Assembly (NCBI RefSeq): GCF_014200605.1
Contig: NZ_JACHCE010000003.1
Span: forward strand, 124,001-188,000
Direction of reading: 5' to 3'
From: Pedobacter cryoconitis
GTDB lineage: Bacteria > Bacteroidota > Bacteroidia > Sphingobacteriales > Sphingobacteriaceae
DNA length: 64,000 bases
The notes below the pieces were generated by a model, which saw only the letters and a program-made list of their open reading frames with translations, ran no database searches and had not been told where the DNA came from. How positions within the stretch are numbered: position 1 is the stretch's first letter; every line of letters starts with the position of its first letter. The position numbers and the translations under genes are program-made. Of this stretch, positions 8,463 through 17,475 are shown in pieces.

Positions 8463-8993
8463 TTAAACGATCTCTGTTCCTAAAATTTCTTTAGAATATG
8501 TTTTAAGATATTTTTTTAATATCTGACGTGCTACGTGAATCCTGGTTTTTACTGTTCCAATTGGGATATCAAGTATATCAGCTATTTCATGATACTTATA
8601 ACCTTCAAAATATTTAATAAAAGGGATATAGTATTCCGGCTGTAATGTTGCCAGAGCTTTATTGATATCCCCGATAATAAATTTACTGTCTATTGTATTT
8701 TTTGTGGCACTGTAATGCAGGTTGGCTGATGAAATATCCTCGGATTTTGTAATTAAAGCATTTGTTTTAACCAAACGTCTGTAATTATTAATAAAGGTGT
8801 TTTTCATAATAGTAAACAACCAGCCTTTTAGATTTGTACCTTCTTTAAATTTGCTGTAATAGGTAACCGCTTTCAGCATTGTATCCTGAACCAGGTCGTT
8901 TGCGTCTTCAATATCTTTAGTAAAATTTAAAGCGAATGACTGTAAGGAAACCGAGTGGTTGTGAAGCTGAAGGTTGAATTCATTTTTTGTCAT
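8463..8993 (-). CDS. ECF-type RNA polymerase sigma factor
   Basis: The 176-residue protein contains only sigma regions 2 and 4. Region 2 spans about 12-80 with DANDLVQDTMLKAV and the -10-reading helix GWLFTIMKNTFINNYRR. Region 4 spans about 115-170 with YHEIADILDIPIGTVKTRIHVAR. It directs RNA polymerase to a dedicated promoter set. No FecR-like or ZAS anti-sigma gene lies next to it, so its control is unclear. It sits upstream of susC on the same strand, but a terminator and about 280 bp separate them, so they are not an operon. Confidence 0.92.
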   Translation of the reverse strand: MTKNEFNLQLHNHSVSLQSFALNFTKDIEDANDLVQDTMLKAVTYYSKFKEGTNLKGWLFTIMKNTFINNYRRLVKTNALITKSEDISSANLHYSATKNTIDSKFIIGDINKALATLQPEYYIPFIKYFEGYKYHEIADILDIPIGTVKTRIHVARQILKKYLKTYSKEILGTEIV

Positions 8994-9111
8994 AGTGTTT
9001 AAGTTTTAAGGTTAAAAAAGCAAGCAAACAAGACCTTTTAAAAGTGGCGTTATCGAGTTTGTTTAATCTTGTATATTAACACTTATACAACATATGTACC
9101 AAAAAAACAAT

Positions 9112-9149
9112 TCATGGTTAAACACATAGATTTGTATGTTTAACCATGA
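9112..9149 (-). terminator. Probable terminator of murB
   Basis: A perfect 13-bp inverted repeat (TCATGGTTAAACA/TGTTTAACCATGA) with a 12-nt loop lies 35 nt beyond murB on the minus strand, followed by TTGTTTTTTT. A smaller hairpin (ATGATGT/ACATCAT, 9164-9182) lies between it and the stop codon. A regulatory role for the sigma factor gene downstream is possible too. Confidence 0.6.
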
Positions 9150-9184
9150 TAAAACTAGCTATAATGATGTAAATCACATCATTG

Positions 9185-10201
9185 TTACAGAATATTTACT
9201 TCCCGTTCCAATTTAACACCAAATTTTGAGGAGACAGTGTCTATAATCTTTTCTGAAAAACTATACACTTCTTTACCGCTTGCACCGCCATGATTAACCA
9301 ATACGAGCGCCTGATTTTTCCATGTACCGGTATGACCTTCAGTTATTCCTTTAAAACCACATTGTTCGATTAGCCAGCCAGCTGCTAATTTAACTTTTCC
9401 TTCACCAGCAGGATAACTGATCACTGCAGGAAAGGCATGCTTCAATTTTTCAAATTCAGCACGTTCAATAATCGGATTCTTGAAGAAACTTCCGGCATTA
9501 CCGATAGTTGAAGGATCCGGTAATTTACTGACCCTGATTTCAGCAACAATTTTAGAAATATCTGTAATCGTAGGATGAGTTATTCTCCTTTCAGCAAGCA
9601 AGGATTGAATAGCACCATACTGAGAGTTGATACGAATACGGGTAAATAATTTAAAATTTACACGCGTAATAATATACTGGCCTTTTAATTCATTTTTAAA
9701 AACACTGTCTCTGTAGGCGAAATGACAAGCTGAATAATCGAATTTCTTAAATTCTCCCGTAGCGATCTCAAAAGCTTCACAGGATTCAAAAACATCTTTC
9801 AATTCAACACCATACGCGCCAATATTTTGTATAGGAGACGCACCAACCGTTCCGGGAATAAGAGTTAAATTTTCCATTCCTGCGAAACCATTTTCAACAC
9901 AATAATTAACCAGATCATTCCAAATCACCCCTGCCCCAGCCGTAACAACAACCTGACTATCTGAAATTTCTGTCACAATACCCGGAATACTAACTTTAAG
10001 TACCAAACCTTCGTAATCTTCCGTAAAAAGCACATTACTCCCACCACCAAGTATCAGTAGCTTATTTTCTTTAAAAACTGCACTGTTCCTTAATTCCACT
10101 AAATCTTCAGGAGTGAAAATTTCAGCAAAAAAACGGGCTTTGACGTCAATACCAAAAGTATTGTAAGGTATAAGGGATATATTTTCTTGTAATACAAGCA
10201 T
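9185..10201 (-). CDS. murB: UDP-N-acetylmuramate dehydrogenase (UDP-N-acetylenolpyruvoylglucosamine reductase)
   Basis: MurB is the cytoplasmic flavoenzyme that reduces UDP-GlcNAc-enolpyruvate to UDP-MurNAc with NADPH, the second committed step of peptidoglycan synthesis. The 338 residues have the FAD-binding motif GGGSNVLF (52-59), the type I motif YRDSVFK (163-169), the proton donor Ser238 in NAGSFFKNP and the conserved terminal Glu334. Length and motifs match the E. coli type I enzyme. It is a single gene on the minus strand with its own probable terminator. Confidence 0.97.
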   Translation of the reverse strand: MLVLQENISLIPYNTFGIDVKARFFAEIFTPEDLVELRNSAVFKENKLLILGGGSNVLFTEDYEGLVLKVSIPGIVTEISDSQVVVTAGAGVIWNDLVNYCVENGFAGMENLTLIPGTVGASPIQNIGAYGVELKDVFESCEAFEIATGEFKKFDYSACHFAYRDSVFKNELKGQYIITRVNFKLFTRIRINSQYGAIQSLLAERRITHPTITDISKIVAEIRVSKLPDPSTIGNAGSFFKNPIIERAEFEKLKHAFPAVISYPAGEGKVKLAAGWLIEQCGFKGITEGHTGTWKNQALVLVNHGGASGKEVYSFSEKIIDTVSSKFGVKLEREVNIL

Positions 10202-10275
10202 AAGAATTGATGGAATTATTTAGCGCAAATGTAATTGTTACCCTGTGTAATAAACATGTTAATTATAATATTTAA

Positions 10276-10283
10276 TAAATTTG
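10276..10283 (+). promoter_or_regulatory. Possible -7 box (TAAATTTG) of the first tetR gene
   Basis: TAAATTTG exactly fits the Bacteroidota consensus TAnnTTTG and lies 72 nt before the start codon. No convincing TTTG -33 box is at the right spacing. AACATGTT, a perfect 8-bp palindrome, lies just upstream and could be an operator. Confidence 0.35.
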
Positions 10284-10355
10284 CATAATTTACATGCGAT
10301 TCTAACCTTATTCAAGCCCAAACCCCAATAGAAAAAAAAGCATTGCTCATTCACA

Positions 10356-10964
10356 ATGGAAAATCAAGATAGAAAAAGACTTTTAATTATAGACGCCGCA
10401 TTAAAAAGGTTCGCACATTACGGACTTGCAAAGACTACTATGACCGAAATTGCAAAGGACATTGCCTTTTCAAAAGCCCTGCTTTATTATTATTTCCCAG
10501 ATAAACTGAGCCTGTATGTAAGTGTCATCGAGCATATGATGCACACTGTCAGCAGAGACCTTGTCAAATCAGTAGAAAAAACCTCTACGGCTACAGAAGG
10601 AATCCTGATGCTGCTGCAAAAAAGACAAACATTCACTCAGAAATATTATAATCTTTTGGAATACACCCAAATGATTGGTCCGGACCTGCCAGAAGCACTC
10701 TATGAAAAATTTCAGCGCGCCAGGGCATTTGAACTAAAGATTATTACCGGTTTATTTACCAAAGGAGATTCATCAGGCGAATTTGCAATCAGAGACATCC
10801 CATTCACTACCGAAATATTCGTTGAAGCAGTTTCAGGCATACATTTCAACATACTTAACCGTGCTAAAAACATCTTTCCAGGCAAAGAACAGTTTAAATT
10901 AATTTTCCTGAAAGAAAAGCGCTTCGCTGAAATCTTTTTGGCAGGCTTAAAGCCAATAGATTAA
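10356..10964 (+). CDS. TetR/AcrR-family transcriptional regulator (paralogue 1)
   Basis: The 202-residue protein has an N-terminal TetR helix-turn-helix (about 8-55: LIIDAALKRFAHYGLAKTTMTEIAKDIAFSKALLYYYFPDK, shown here in pieces as AALKRF, KTTMTEIA and LLYYYFPDK). A helical ligand-binding and dimerisation domain follows. It is clearly paralogous to the next gene, sharing the KRF-x-H-x-G, KTTM-x-EIA and LYYYFPDK motifs. It lies upstream of an RND efflux operon, so repression of efflux genes by a small-molecule-responsive repressor is likely. The ligand is unknown. Confidence 0.88.
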   Translation: MENQDRKRLLIIDAALKRFAHYGLAKTTMTEIAKDIAFSKALLYYYFPDKLSLYVSVIEHMMHTVSRDLVKSVEKTSTATEGILMLLQKRQTFTQKYYNLLEYTQMIGPDLPEALYEKFQRARAFELKIITGLFTKGDSSGEFAIRDIPFTTEIFVEAVSGIHFNILNRAKNIFPGKEQFKLIFLKEKRFAEIFLAGLKPID

Positions 10965-11116
10965 GTCATAGAATTACCATTTATTTTGACAATCCCCTCA
11001 TAAGTCGTATTATAAGTTATTAACAGCCTAAATTTAGTCATGAAATTGTCATTTCTACATTAGAAAGACTTGTTTTATAGGGAAAATTTCTTTAATAGAA
11101 ACGCTTGCCATACTTT

Positions 11117-11139
11117 TGACTTTACAAATAATAAAGTCA
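11117..11139. promoter_or_regulatory. Inverted repeat, candidate TetR operator
   Basis: A perfect 8-bp inverted repeat TGACTTTA-(7 nt)-TAAAGTCA lies 18 nt upstream of the second tetR start codon. Its position and symmetry suit autoregulation and control of the following efflux operon. Confidence 0.5.
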
Positions 11140-11156
11140 GAAGGTAAAAAAGTAAA

Positions 11157-11768
11157 ATGGCAGAAACGGATAAAAAAAGAGAGCTAATTATAGAGGGTGC
11201 AATAAAACGTTTTATACACTTTGGCATCAATAAAACTACAATGAATGAAATAGCAGAGGACCTATCTGTCTCTAAACCTTCATTATATTATTATTTCCCA
11301 GATAAAACCAGCTTAATTCTTGGTGTAGTAGAGCGAATTTTTAAAGATTATTTTGACGTACTCTATGCAGATCTGAAACAGTCATCTAATATTGAAACCA
11401 CATTATTAAATATTGTGGAAATCAAACATCGTTTTTTTCTGCGCTATTATATGCTGCATTTATCTAACGGAAATCCGGATTCTTCGTTAAACTCGGTAGA
11501 ATTAAAATCATATTTAGAAAAAATGTTAGAAAAAAATGTCCAGTTTCACGAAAAAATATTTGAGACAGCTGTGGCAAACAAAGAAATCGCTCCGCAAGAA
11601 GACATACCTAAACTCGCTGAATTGTATTTATCGTGTCAGTCTGGTTTAACTTCATTGTGTATTATGCATGGAAATAAAGAACTTTTCCCAGGTAAAAAAG
11701 AATTGAAACTAATGAAGGAAAAACAAATAAGTCTTTCCAAAATATTCATTAAAGGACTAAAATATTAA
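11157..11768 (+). CDS. TetR/AcrR-family transcriptional regulator (paralogue 2)
   Basis: The 203 residues have the same architecture as the preceding tetR gene: an HTH at about 8-55 with AIKRFIHFGINKTTMNEIA and SLYYYFPDK, then a divergent ligand domain. The gene is 29 nt upstream of the tolC-like gene and reads in the same direction, so it is probably the first gene of the efflux operon. An 8-bp inverted repeat in front of it is a candidate operator. The pair looks like a tandem duplication whose ligand-binding halves have diverged. Confidence 0.9.
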   Translation: MAETDKKRELIIEGAIKRFIHFGINKTTMNEIAEDLSVSKPSLYYYFPDKTSLILGVVERIFKDYFDVLYADLKQSSNIETTLLNIVEIKHRFFLRYYMLHLSNGNPDSSLNSVELKSYLEKMLEKNVQFHEKIFETAVANKEIAPQEDIPKLAELYLSCQSGLTSLCIMHGNKELFPGKKELKLMKEKQISLSKIFIKGLKY

Positions 11769-11797
11769 ATCAGCCCTATTACAAGAAAACCACGATC

Positions 11798-13120
11798 ATG
11801 ATTAAAAGAGTAAAATCAATTCCCATCTTAATGTTATGCCTGCTGCTCGCAAACCTTGCGGATGCACAAGAGCAGCTTAAACTAAAAGATGCACTCAATT
11901 TTGCCATACAAAACAACGTTAACGCGCGTAAAGCAAAACTGGATATAGACGGCGGGAAATACAAAACGCAGGAAATAAGAGCAAAGGCCCTTCCCCAAAT
12001 CACAGGAAGCGGCAATCTGACCTACAACCCTATTATTGGTCAGCTTGTCGTTGGGAGCCTTTCATTTCCTATGGGCAGAAGCTGGAATGTAAATGGCGGT
12101 GTTCAATTAAGTCAGCAGCTTTTTAATCAACAGGTCTTTACAGGTCTGCAGGCTGCAAAAAAGAGCGAACAATACTACAATCTTACTTCCGATTACACAG
12201 AGGAACAAGTAATTGAAATGGTTGCTAACAATTATTACCAGGTTTTGGTAAGCAGACAGCAACTGAACGTAATTGACACCAATATTAAAAACGTTAAAGT
12301 TGTAGAAAAGATCATTTCAAATCAATATAAGAATGGTCTGGCCAAAAAAATTGACGTAGACAGGATTAAAGTCAACCTAACTAACCTGGAAACTCAGCGT
12401 GAGCAGACTGTTAACGCTGTTGTACAGTTAGAAAATCAGTTAAAATATTCAATGGGCATGCCGGTTGCCACCACAATTACATTACCACCGGATGAGTTCA
12501 GCAAAGTGGAAACTTTACCTGCTATGGCAGATAGTATTAATGTTACTGGCAGAACTGAAATCAGGTTACTGACCATTCAAAATGAATTACTGGGTTTACA
12601 GCGCAAAGCATATGTTTCAGAGTACTACCCGCAGCTTTCTTTAACAGGAAATATTTCCAGAACTGGTCTGAGTGATAAATTTGATTTGCTTTCCCGTCAT
12701 GGACTAGCTACTTACTATAACTCTTCTGCAATTGGATTAACATTGAACATCCCTATATTTAATGGTTTTGCGACCCGCTCAAGAATACGTCAGGCAGATG
12801 TGGATATCAAAAAGAACAATGAAGATATCAGACAAGCAAAAAATACATTGAACCTGGCTTATGAGAATGCTAAAATTCAATTAAAAGACAACATCAATAC
12901 GATCAGATCACAACGTCAAAATGTTCAGCTGGCACAAGAGATCTATAACAGTACTCAAAATAACTACAATAACGGGCTTGCTGCATTGACAGATCTCCTT
13001 GATACTGAAAATGCATTAACTTCAGCACAAAATAGCTATACCCAGGCATTACTGAACTACAAAATTGCCGAAATACAACTAATCAAATCAAACGGAAATA
13101 TAAAATCACTATTAAAATGA
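11798..13120 (+). CDS. TolC-family outer membrane efflux channel
   Basis: The 440-residue protein has a signal peptide (cleavage after about NLADAQ) and two OEP repeats rich in coiled helices, with ALPQITGSGNL near the start of the mature protein and LNIPIFNGFATRSRIRQADV in the second repeat. It forms the outer-membrane duct of the tripartite pump encoded with the next two genes. Its stop codon overlaps the adaptor start by four bases, so the genes are co-translated. Here the channel gene comes first; in the second pump of the window it comes last. Confidence 0.93.
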   Translation: MIKRVKSIPILMLCLLLANLADAQEQLKLKDALNFAIQNNVNARKAKLDIDGGKYKTQEIRAKALPQITGSGNLTYNPIIGQLVVGSLSFPMGRSWNVNGGVQLSQQLFNQQVFTGLQAAKKSEQYYNLTSDYTEEQVIEMVANNYYQVLVSRQQLNVIDTNIKNVKVVEKIISNQYKNGLAKKIDVDRIKVNLTNLETQREQTVNAVVQLENQLKYSMGMPVATTITLPPDEFSKVETLPAMADSINVTGRTEIRLLTIQNELLGLQRKAYVSEYYPQLSLTGNISRTGLSDKFDLLSRHGLATYYNSSAIGLTLNIPIFNGFATRSRIRQADVDIKKNNEDIRQAKNTLNLAYENAKIQLKDNINTIRSQRQNVQLAQEIYNSTQNNYNNGLAALTDLLDTENALTSAQNSYTQALLNYKIAEIQLIKSNGNIKSLLK

Positions 13121-14181
13121 AAAGAGGAATTATAACAGTCATTCTAATTATAGTTGTTATCGGGGCTATTGCTTTGGTACTCAAAAACAATAAGAAGAAA
13201 AATGACGCGCAAACGGCTTTGGTAGCTCAGGGAAGTGGTGCTATCAGTGTACGCGTGGCTCCAGTGAAAAAAGTAGACGTTGATTTGGATTTTAGTGCAA
13301 ATGGTAATTTCATTCCTAAAAAAGAGCTAAACTTTTTATCAGAAAATGCAGGTCGTATTACTAAAATCTATGTAGAAGAAGGTGACCGCGTACATAAAGG
13401 GCAGGTTTTGGCTCATATTGATGCAGAGATTATCAATACAGATAAAGAAACTGCACAGGCAGCACTGGACAATGCAATCAGAGATGAAGCAAGATATGCA
13501 AGTTCTTTCCAGACAGGCGGTGTTACACAACAACAGCTTGATCAGGCTAAACTGGCTACAAGAAATGCAAAACTAAGATTACAAAGTTCTGCAAGAAGAG
13601 TAAGTGATGCAAATATCAAATCTCCGATTGATGGTATAGTGAATAAAAAATATATTGAAACCGGTGCTTTTGTTACTGCACAGGGTACTCAATTATTTGA
13701 ACTGGTTGATGTTTCTAAATTAAAACTAAAAGTAAATGTAAACGAGGGTCAGGTGGCGAACCTTAAAGTTGGTGAAGCTGTACAGATTAAATCCAACGTT
13801 TTCCCTGCTGATAATTTCTCTGGTAAAATTACTTTCATAGCTCCCAAAGCCGATGAAACATTGAATTTCCCTATTGAGATCGAAGTAGATAACAACCATA
13901 AAAACACGATTAAAGCAGGTATGTACGGTACTGCGATCTTCAAATTCCCTGCTCAGGCAGCTACAATTACGATTCCACGCGGTTCATTTGTGGGTAGTGT
14001 AAGCAGTAACGAGGTTTTTGTACTGGGTGAAGGAAATACCGCGAAACAACGTAAAGTAGTTGCAGGCAGAATTATAGGTGATGAAGTGGAAATCCTTGAT
14101 GGCTTGAAAGAAGGCGAAACAGTGATTACCAGCGGACAGATCAATTTAGTTGACGGCAGTCCGGTTGCAATTATAAAATAA
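13117..14181 (+). CDS. RND efflux periplasmic adaptor (membrane fusion protein)
   Basis: The 354-residue protein starts with an uncleaved or signal-type membrane segment (about 4-22). It then shows the HlyD/AcrA layout: a biotinyl-lipoyl half motif (IYVEEGDRVHKGQVLAHID, about 84-102), a short coiled hairpin, the second lipoyl half (IKSPIDGIVNKKYIETG) and beta-barrel domains. It bridges the inner-membrane RND pump and the TolC channel. It overlaps the tolC gene by four bases and is followed by the pump gene after 30 nt. Confidence 0.93.
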   Translation: MKRGIITVILIIVVIGAIALVLKNNKKKNDAQTALVAQGSGAISVRVAPVKKVDVDLDFSANGNFIPKKELNFLSENAGRITKIYVEEGDRVHKGQVLAHIDAEIINTDKETAQAALDNAIRDEARYASSFQTGGVTQQQLDQAKLATRNAKLRLQSSARRVSDANIKSPIDGIVNKKYIETGAFVTAQGTQLFELVDVSKLKLKVNVNEGQVANLKVGEAVQIKSNVFPADNFSGKITFIAPKADETLNFPIEIEVDNNHKNTIKAGMYGTAIFKFPAQAATITIPRGSFVGSVSSNEVFVLGEGNTAKQRKVVAGRIIGDEVEILDGLKEGETVITSGQINLVDGSPVAIIK

Positions 14182-14211
14182 TATCAGATCAGCATATAAA
14201 TCTATATATAG

Positions 14212-17200
14212 ATGAAATTAACAGAAATATCAATAAAAAGACCTTCACTTGTCATCGTTGTATTTAGCGTATTGACATTGCTGGGTTTATTGAGCTACTT
14301 CTCTTTAAGTTATGAGTTGCTGCCCAAATTCTCGCAGAATGTTGTGTCTATTTCCACGGTATATCCGGGTGCTTCGCCAAGTGAGGTAGAAAATACGGTA
14401 ACCAAGAAAATTGAGGATGCCGTATCCTCCATGGAGAATATAAAGAAACTGAATGCAGTTTCTTACGAAAGTTTATCCGTAGTAACGATCACATTAAATG
14501 ACAAGGCCAATGTCGATTTATCATTGAATGAGGCACAACGTAAAGTAAATTCAATTCTTAAAGATTTACCTACCGACGTAAAGCCACCTTCCCTGAATAA
14601 ATTCTCGTTAGATGATTTACCGGTTATTACCATGTCGGCCTCAGCCAAAATGGATGATGCCTCTTTCTACGATTTGATTGACAAACGTATTGCACCGATT
14701 ATCTCCAGGGTAAATGGTGTTGCACAGGTCAACCTCGTAGGCGGACAGGAACGTGAAATTGAAGTAGGTCTGGATGCAGATAAAATTCAGGGTTATGGCC
14801 TGTCTGTTTTACAGGTACAGCAGTCAATTTTGACTTCGAATCTTGATTTCCCCACTGGTAGCGTAAAAACACATGCACAGGATATCTTAATCCGTTTATC
14901 TGGTAAATATAAAAATGTCGATGAACTTCGTAAACTAGTTGTAGGTACAGGAAAAGACGGTGCTCAGATTCGTTTGCAGGATATTGCAGATGTGAGAGAC
15001 GCACAAAAAGAGGTAGAAAAACTAGCACGTATTGACCGTAAAGGAGCTATCGCGATACAGATCATCAAACAATCTGATGCAAATGCGGTAGAGGTAAGTA
15101 AAAGTGTTCATAAGGTTATTGCAACCTTGCAAAAAGACTACGCTAAAAACGACTTAAAAATAATCATTGCGAATGACAGTTCAATTTTCACTTTAGAATC
15201 TGCAGACGCGGTAATCCACGATTTATTACTTGCTATTGTTCTGGTAGCTTTCGTGATGCTTTTCTTCTTACACAGTATTAGAAACGCACTGATTGTAATG
15301 GTCTCTATTCCTGCTTCACTGATTGCAACTTTTATTGGGATCAGCGTATTAGGATATACTTTAAACCTGATGTCATTGCTGGGATTATCCCTGGTAGTTG
15401 GTATCCTGGTCGATGATGCAATTGTGGTCTTAGAGAATATATACCGTCACATGGAAATGGGTAAAAACAAAGTCCGTGCTGCATATGATGCAACAAGTGA
15501 AATTGGTTTTACAGTTGTTTCCATTACCCTGGTAATTGTCGTTGTATTCTTTCCAATTGCTGTAAGTACTGGTCTGGTATCCAATATCCTCCGTCAGTTC
15601 TGCGTGGTGGTAATTATCGCTACCCTGCTCTCCTTACTGGCCTCATTCTCTATCGTACCTCTTTTATCATCCCGTTTTGGAAAATTAGAGAAGATAGAAG
15701 GCAAAAACATATTCGGCCGTTTCATCTTGTGGTTCGAAAGTCAGTTACGCAAATTCACCGTATGGATTACAAGTATTCTGACCTGGTCACTGGCCAATAA
15801 AGGAAAAACAATTCTGATTGTATTAGTCATGTTTTTTGGTTCATGCGGATTAATCCCGGCAGGTTACATAGGAACAGAGTTTTTCCCAAAAAGTGATAAA
15901 GGAGAATTTCTTGTTCAGATTGAGCTTCCTAAGGACGCTTCCATAGAACAAACGAATTTGATGACGCAGAAAGCAGAAGCCTTTCTAGTTAAAAAACCAG
16001 AAATCCTGCAATTAATTACTACAGTAGGACAATCAAGTGGTGACTTTGGAGGAACACAGGCTACTGCCTATAAGTCTGAAATTAACGTAAAACTGGTTGA
16101 ACGCGACAAACGTGAGGATGTCTCCAGCATCTACGCAACTAAAGTAAGCCGTGAATTATCTAAAGTACTTGTTGGTGCTAAAGTAAAAACCGTTCCGATC
16201 AGTATTTTAGGGATTGCAGAAAATGCGCCTATTGAACTGGTTGTAATGGGTTCAGATTTAGACAGTGCAATGAAATATGCAGAAGGCGCTAAAGCTGTTC
16301 TGGCTAAAATTAAAGGATCGGCAGAACTTAAATTATCAGTTGAGAATGGTAGTCCTGAGATTAACGTACAGGTAGACCGCGATAAGATGGCTTCATTAGG
16401 CCTTACACTACAAACTGTAGGTGCAACTATGCAAACTGCATTTAGTGGTAATACGGACGGTAAATTCCGTAGAGGAGAATATGAATACGATATCAATATC
16501 CGTTATCAGACCTTTAACCGTAAAAACATTGATGATGTTAGAAATCTGATTTTTGTGAATACAGCGGGTAAACAAATCAAGTTATCTCAATTTGCATCGA
16601 TTACAAATGGTTCAGGTCCGAGTCAGCTGGAAAGAAGGGACAAGAGTACTTCTGTATCAGTAAGAGCACAGTCAATCGGCCGTCCAACGGGTACAATCGT
16701 AGCTGAATTCCAGCAGCAGTTATTAGATCTGGAGAAATCCGGTAAACTTAAAAAACCTGTAGGGGTAAGTTATGTATGGGCAGGAGATGCCGAAAACCAG
16801 GGAGATGGTTTCGGAACTTTGGGTATAGCCCTATTAGCTTCAATTATTCTGGTTTACCTGATTATGGTAGCCCTTTACGATAGTTTTGTCTATCCATTTG
16901 TGGTGATGTTCTCTATTCCATTATCAGTTATCGGAGCCTTACTTGCCCTGGCACTGACCAATAATGCCTTAAACATATTCACCATTCTGGGATTAATCAT
17001 GCTAATCGGACTGGTAGCCAAAAATGCGATTATCCTGGTCGATTTCACCAACCAGATGAAAGCTGAGGGTAAAACTACACATGAGGCACTTGTTTTAGCT
17101 AACCATGCACGTTTACGCCCAATCTTAATGACAACCATTGCGATGGTAATCGGTATGTTGCCAATTGCCCTTGCAGCTGGTGCAGGAGCAGAATGGAAAA

Positions 17201-17403
17201 ATGGACTGGCCTGGGTAATTATCGGAGGTTTATTAAGTTCATTATTCCTGACACTAATTGTAGTGCCGGTAATGTATCAGATCTTTGACGGCATTCTTGA
17301 TCGCCTTGGATATAATAAAAAAGGAGTTACCATTGAAGAATTAATGGTAGAACCTTATGATCATAAAGACGTTCACGAATACGATTTAGATCATCAGCAT
17401 TAA
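14212..17403 (+). CDS. RND efflux transporter permease (HAE1/AcrB-type)
   Basis: The 1063-residue inner-membrane pump has the usual twelve transmembrane segments and two large periplasmic loops. The proton-relay motif VDDAIVVLEN in the fourth segment carries Asp401-Asp402. The first segment starts ISIKRPSLVIVVFSVLTLLG, and the second half repeats the fold (LIMLIGLVAKNAIILVDF). It exports hydrophobic or amphipathic compounds using the proton gradient. A histidine- and aspartate-rich tail (YDHKDVHEYDLDHQH) ends the protein, which is unusual and might bind metal. Confidence 0.95.
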   Translation: MKLTEISIKRPSLVIVVFSVLTLLGLLSYFSLSYELLPKFSQNVVSISTVYPGASPSEVENTVTKKIEDAVSSMENIKKLNAVSYESLSVVTITLNDKANVDLSLNEAQRKVNSILKDLPTDVKPPSLNKFSLDDLPVITMSASAKMDDASFYDLIDKRIAPIISRVNGVAQVNLVGGQEREIEVGLDADKIQGYGLSVLQVQQSILTSNLDFPTGSVKTHAQDILIRLSGKYKNVDELRKLVVGTGKDGAQIRLQDIADVRDAQKEVEKLARIDRKGAIAIQIIKQSDANAVEVSKSVHKVIATLQKDYAKNDLKIIIANDSSIFTLESADAVIHDLLLAIVLVAFVMLFFLHSIRNALIVMVSIPASLIATFIGISVLGYTLNLMSLLGLSLVVGILVDDAIVVLENIYRHMEMGKNKVRAAYDATSEIGFTVVSITLVIVVVFFPIAVSTGLVSNILRQFCVVVIIATLLSLLASFSIVPLLSSRFGKLEKIEGKNIFGRFILWFESQLRKFTVWITSILTWSLANKGKTILIVLVMFFGSCGLIPAGYIGTEFFPKSDKGEFLVQIELPKDASIEQTNLMTQKAEAFLVKKPEILQLITTVGQSSGDFGGTQATAYKSEINVKLVERDKREDVSSIYATKVSRELSKVLVGAKVKTVPISILGIAENAPIELVVMGSDLDSAMKYAEGAKAVLAKIKGSAELKLSVENGSPEINVQVDRDKMASLGLTLQTVGATMQTAFSGNTDGKFRRGEYEYDINIRYQTFNRKNIDDVRNLIFVNTAGKQIKLSQFASITNGSGPSQLERRDKSTSVSVRAQSIGRPTGTIVAEFQQQLLDLEKSGKLKKPVGVSYVWAGDAENQGDGFGTLGIALLASIILVYLIMVALYDSFVYPFVVMFSIPLSVIGALLALALTNNALNIFTILGLIMLIGLVAKNAIILVDFTNQMKAEGKTTHEALVLANHARLRPILMTTIAMVIGMLPIALAAGAGAEWKNGLAWVIIGGLLSSLFLTLIVVPVMYQIFDGILDRLGYNKKGVTIEELMVEPYDHKDVHEYDLDHQH

Positions 17404-17422
17404 GATGATTTCATATAAATTC

Positions 17423-17452
17423 AAAAAAGGAATCCATTGTGGTTCCTTTTTT
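17423..17452 (+). terminator. Terminator of the first RND operon
   Basis: The stem AAAAAAGGAA/TTCCTTTTTT with an inner CCA/TGG pairing lies 20 nt past the permease stop codon. Confidence 0.8.
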
Positions 17453-17475
17453 GCGTTATAAAGATTTATAAACCA

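Noticed and set aside
9127..9134. Exact -7 box (TAGATTTG) on the plus strand
   Set aside because: It lies in the loop of the murB terminator hairpin, and no plus-strand gene follows for more than 1 kb.
17437..17475. Longer N-terminus for the gene at 17476, beginning with TTG
   Set aside because: The TTG start lies inside the terminator hairpin of the RND operon, and the extra residues precede a clear signal peptide.
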